From assembly GCA_035403225.1 (NCBI GenBank), contig DAONET010000007.1, positions 1-64,000 on the forward strand: a stretch of DNA of 64,000 bases, given 5' to 3'. The stretch comes from DAIRDK01 sp035403225. GTDB lineage: Bacteria > Bacteroidota > Bacteroidia > Bacteroidales > FEN-979. The notes under the pieces were generated by a model. That model saw only the letters and a list, made by a program, of their open reading frames with translations, did no database searches and was not told where the DNA came from. The position numbers were made by a program, and so were the translations under genes. This document shows positions 61,190 to 64,000 of the stretch, in pieces. Positions within the stretch are counted from its first letter, which is position 1. Every line of letters starts with the position of its first letter.

Positions 61190-61621
61190 GTGCAATATAC
61201 ATTTCACATAGAGGGCGGTAATTTTGCAAATACGGGTGTTGCTTCAAGTGAGATCAAAAAGCGACTGAAGCAACTCAACCTGAATGCGCAGACCATTAAG
61301 CGGATTGTGGTGGCTCTTTATGAAGCGGAAGTCAATGTAGTGGCGCATGCCTATAACGGAGATATCTTTGTTGACCTGACTTCTTCATCGATCCACATAT
61401 TGGTGAAGGATGAAGGACCCGGGATTCCCGATATCGAACAGGCCATGCAGGAAGGTTTTTCCACCGCCACCGAGGAAGTACGTGAAATGGGATTTGGCGC
61501 GGGCATGGGATTGCCCAACATAAAGAAAAACGCGGACCATCTTGATATACGCAGTACCGTAGGAAAAGGAACGGAAGTGGAAATAACCATATACCTGAAT
61601 CATGATCAAAAAACCGAATAA
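61190..61621 (+). CDS. RsbW-like anti-sigma-factor-type kinase
   Basis: A 143-residue GHKL ATPase with a GTG start. N-box YEAEVNVVAHAY (about 44-55), G1 box DEGPGIPD, G2 box GAGMGLPNIKK. It has no dimerisation or transmitter domain, as in RsbW/SpoIIAB anti-sigma kinases. In similar operons it is co-encoded with DRTGG and HydA-like proteins, and it probably phosphorylates a partner-switch protein or acts inside the complex. It overlaps the next gene by 20 bp. Confidence 0.85.
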   Translation: MQYTFHIEGGNFANTGVASSEIKKRLKQLNLNAQTIKRIVVALYEAEVNVVAHAYNGDIFVDLTSSSIHILVKDEGPGIPDIEQAMQEGFSTATEEVREMGFGAGMGLPNIKKNADHLDIRSTVGKGTEVEITIYLNHDQKTE

Positions 61622-63002
61622 TCCGACGCCGGATCGGTCCGGTTTTCATCATGCACTGAAAGTCATCGACAAAGTGTGTATGGGATGCACTCATTGTATG
61701 ACCAGTTGCCCGACACAAGCCATCCGGGTAGTCAACGGGTTAGCTGTCATCAACGGTAACCGTTGCGTCGACTGCGGCATGTGCATGAGGGCCTGTCCGG
61801 TTAAAGCCATCTATGTCGACCACGACGACTTCAACAAGATCTTCAAATACAAGCAACGCGTGGCGCTGGTCCCCTCTGTCCTCTTAGGCCAGTTTCCGGA
61901 GGATATCACGCTGATGAAGATATTCAGCATCCTGCACGAGATCGGCTTTAACATGGTCGTCGAAGTGGAACAGGGCATCGATATTGTCAAGAAGACCTCG
62001 ATGCAGTACATCAAAGACCATCCCGACTGCACCCCCTTCATCTCTTCTTTCTGCCCGGCCATTATCCGCCTGATCCAGGTCAGGTTTCCCTCCCTCGTCA
62101 ATCATATCATCCACGTGAAAGCTCCCCTGGAAGCCACGGCCTTCACGCTCCGGGAAAAATTTGTGAAGGATGGTCTGAAACCCGATGAAATCGGCATTTT
62201 CTACATCACTCCCTGCGCGGCAAAAATTGCTGCCATCAAAAGCCCGGTTGAAGAAGAACCCTCGCCCATCACCGGAGTGATCAACATGAATTTCCTTTAT
62301 AATAAGATATATTCTGCCATTAAAAGCGGAAAAAAAGACCATTGCGCCGTACCAGATCCATACCCGCTTGCGAAAGAAAGCATCCTCTGGAGCCTCACCG
62401 AAGGAGAAATACCCCATTATCCCGGAAGAGCCCTTGCCATCGATGAGATCCATAACGTGATCGAATTCCTTGAGAAACTGGAAAATAACGAAATAGAAGG
62501 AGTCGATTTCCTCGAATTGCGGGCCTGCGATGAAAGCTGTCCCGGAGGAGTACTGACCGTGAGCAACCGTTTTCTGACCGTCGAAAGATTGAAAAAACGC
62601 AGCCGGAACGCGGAGAATATCATTCCTCCCAACCACGATGAATCAGGAATCCAGTTTACGGACGTACCGCAATCTGTTCTGGACAACATGCAGATCGAAA
62701 AAATCATGCCCCGGTCCATCCTGACGTACGACGAAGATATCAGTAAAGCGCTGGATAAAATTTCGGAAACCGAAAAACTGTGGAAAAAACTTCCTGATCT
62801 GGACTGCGCTGCATGTGGATCACCGACCTGCCAAGCCCTTGCCGAAGACATCGTGATGGGGACCGGCAACATCCGTCAGTGTTTCTTAATTTCCAATACC
62901 CTGGAAGATAGTGGCAAAATAGAACCTGGCGCTACCCGGAAAGAGATTGAACGCATCTGGGGAAAGAAAATCAAGGATCAAGATCAAATCGAAAATATTT
63001 AA
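61602..63002 (+). CDS. HydA-like [FeFe] hydrogenase homologue, non-canonical H-cluster
   Basis: A 466-residue protein. Two N-terminal [4Fe-4S] sites (C26, C29, C32, C36; C55, C58, C61, C65), then the hydrogenase domain with altered motifs: SSFCPA (C151) for the first, TPCAAK (C205) for the second, and RACDESCPGG (C309, C313) for the third. All four Cys that would bind the H-cluster are kept, but the proton-path residues are changed. A C-terminal Fe4-S domain (C402, C405, C410, C427) follows. Such proteins are usually thought to be sensory or regulatory rather than high-turnover enzymes. Confidence 0.85.
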   Translation: MIKKPNNPTPDRSGFHHALKVIDKVCMGCTHCMTSCPTQAIRVVNGLAVINGNRCVDCGMCMRACPVKAIYVDHDDFNKIFKYKQRVALVPSVLLGQFPEDITLMKIFSILHEIGFNMVVEVEQGIDIVKKTSMQYIKDHPDCTPFISSFCPAIIRLIQVRFPSLVNHIIHVKAPLEATAFTLREKFVKDGLKPDEIGIFYITPCAAKIAAIKSPVEEEPSPITGVINMNFLYNKIYSAIKSGKKDHCAVPDPYPLAKESILWSLTEGEIPHYPGRALAIDEIHNVIEFLEKLENNEIEGVDFLELRACDESCPGGVLTVSNRFLTVERLKKRSRNAENIIPPNHDESGIQFTDVPQSVLDNMQIEKIMPRSILTYDEDISKALDKISETEKLWKKLPDLDCAACGSPTCQALAEDIVMGTGNIRQCFLISNTLEDSGKIEPGATRKEIERIWGKKIKDQDQIENI

Positions 63003-63005
63003 ACC

Positions 63006-63341
63006 ATGCAGGTAAAAGACATTATTTCAGCACTGGGACTCACTGTGCTTTCAGGTAACAACGGACTCTCCCGCGAGGTCACCGGAGGATATGCCTCTGA
63101 CCTTCTCAGCGATGTCATGGGCAATTGCGAATCGGGCCAGGTCTGGATTACCGTGCAAACACACAAAAACGTCATGGCGATCGCTTCGCTGCGCGAATTG
63201 GCCGCTATCATCCTGGTGAAAGGAAACAAACCGGAGCCTGAAACCGCCGAAAAAAGTGAGGAAGAGGGAATCCCCATTCTCGGAACTGACCTCCCCACCT
63301 TTACCGTAGCCGGACAATTATACCAATTGCTCCATTCGTGA
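63006..63341 (+). CDS. DRTGG-domain protein 2
   Basis: A 111-residue paralogue of the first gene of this operon: MQVKDIISALGLTVLSG, GGYASDLLSDVMG and a C-terminal GIPILGTDLPTFTVAGQLY that parallels the other copy. It lies 3 bp after the HydA-like gene. The two DRTGG proteins may form a heteromer or bind different ligands. Confidence 0.8.
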   Translation: MQVKDIISALGLTVLSGNNGLSREVTGGYASDLLSDVMGNCESGQVWITVQTHKNVMAIASLRELAAIILVKGNKPEPETAEKSEEEGIPILGTDLPTFTVAGQLYQLLHS

Positions 63342-63345
63342 AATC

Positions 63346-64000
63346 GTGAAAGAGTACAGGGCCGACCTTCATATTCACACCATTCTGTCTCCCTGCGGAG
63401 ATCTGAATATGAGCCCAGCGAACATCATCCGCGTTGCGTTGGAAAAACAACTGGACATTATCGGCATTACCGATCATAACTCGGTTCTGCAAGCCCCGCT
63501 GATTCGTGATCTTGCTAAAAAACAAGGGCTTACTGTCCTATGCGGAGCAGAAGTCACCACCCGGGAGGAAATCCATTGCCTGGCCTTTTTCCCCACCGAC
63601 GAAGAATTATTTTCGTTTCAGCAGTACCTGGAAAAATACCTCCCGCATCAACCAAATGATCCGGATAAATTTGGTTACCAGGTTGTTGTCGATGAAGCCG
63701 AGAATATCGTCCGGGAGTTCGAGTACCTGCTCATTTCAGGGATTGACCAGAGCCTGGAGCAGGTGGAGGCCGAGGTTCACCGCCTTAACGGCCTTTTCAT
63801 CCCCGCACATGTCGACCGGCCCCGCTTCAGTATCATCAGCCAGCTGGGCTTTTTCCCGCCTGACCTCCGGGCCGATGCTTTTGAGATTTCCCGGAACACC
63901 ACCAGACAGGCGTTCATGACTTCCAATCCCGGTTTGAAAAGGTGGAATTCCATTCAGAGTTCCGATGCTCATTTTTTAAATTATATTGGGACCGCTTTTA
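63346..64000 (+). CDS. PHP-domain protein (3' end outside window)
   Basis: The frame from a GTG at 63346 is open to the window end (218 codons). PHP metal-site motifs: DLHIHTILSPCG (about 7-18), ITDHNS (about 42-47) and SSDAH near residue 206. PHP domains are metal-dependent phosphoesterases. In related operons a PHP protein follows DRTGG and HydA-like genes, possibly making or degrading a signal. An ATG 21 codons later would lose the first metal motif, so GTG is preferred. Incomplete at the 3' end. Confidence 0.8.
   Translation, partial: MKEYRADLHIHTILSPCGDLNMSPANIIRVALEKQLDIIGITDHNSVLQAPLIRDLAKKQGLTVLCGAEVTTREEIHCLAFFPTDEELFSFQQYLEKYLPHQPNDPDKFGYQVVVDEAENIVREFEYLLISGIDQSLEQVEAEVHRLNGLFIPAHVDRPRFSIISQLGFFPPDLRADAFEISRNTTRQAFMTSNPGLKRWNSIQSSDAHFLNYIGTAF

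Overview
The window is about 64 kb of chromosome from an anaerobic member of the Bacteroidota, most likely Bacteroidales. Evidence: promoters of the Bacteroidota type (TAnnTTTG -7 box) precede many genes; there is a type IX secretion protein (PorQ), a GWxTD-domain protein, DUF5723, DUF5683, DUF4294 and PUR/DUF3276 proteins, a parA-parB-DUF5683-dapB-lepB cluster and the tig-clpP-clpX order usual in the phylum. No rRNA, phage, IS element or CRISPR array was seen.

From 1 to about 35 kb the window is housekeeping: two tRNA-Ser genes, a GWxTD protein, a glycosyltransferase, aroQ, a TPP riboswitch in front of a TonB-dependent receptor (predicted thiamine uptake), smpB, a thioredoxin-like protein, tRNA-His, an OppC-type permease, DUF5723, tRNA-Leu, tig-clpP-clpX, a GT2/sugar-transferase fusion, a DnaQ-type exonuclease, a leftward nusB-porQ-ispH-recF-DUF721 operon, parAB, dapB, lepB, ftsK, lolA, a split transketolase and a WG-repeat protein.

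From 34.4 to 64 kb the window is a hydrogen-metabolism island. A leftward hypF-C-D-E-A-B-truA operon builds the NiFe site. Diverging from it is a Crp/Fnr-family regulator, then a rightward operon hdrA1-qmoC-hdrA2-mvhD-mvhG-mvhA-protease. This joins a group 3c-like [NiFe] hydrogenase to two HdrA flavoproteins and a QmoC-like membrane subunit, with no HdrB; it looks like an H2:quinone (or quinol/ferredoxin) oxidoreductase. Next, on the minus strand, come a small membrane protein and a 1104-residue protein in which an extended SDR (epimerase/dehydratase-like) domain and an RsbRD-like helical domain are fused to a complete [FeFe] hydrogenase. Then come hydC-hydB-hydA (trimeric NAD-linked [FeFe] hydrogenase with a shortened HydB), a two-component system with a phased GTTAA array in its promoter, and a signalling operon DRTGG / RsbW-like kinase / non-canonical HydA-like protein / DRTGG / PHP, cut by the window end.

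Three [FeFe]-related transcription units carry 18-bp Rex-like operators (TTGTTA-N6-TCACAA type) at their promoters, five sites in total. This suggests that one NADH/NAD+ sensor controls the classical hydrogenase, the SDR-hydrogenase fusion and the putative H2/redox-sensing operon together. The NiFe operon instead has an FNR-like TGAT-N4-ATCA box near position -43, next to the Crp/Fnr gene. The island therefore looks like a redox-regulated H2 uptake/evolution system that couples NAD(H), quinone and possibly ferredoxin.
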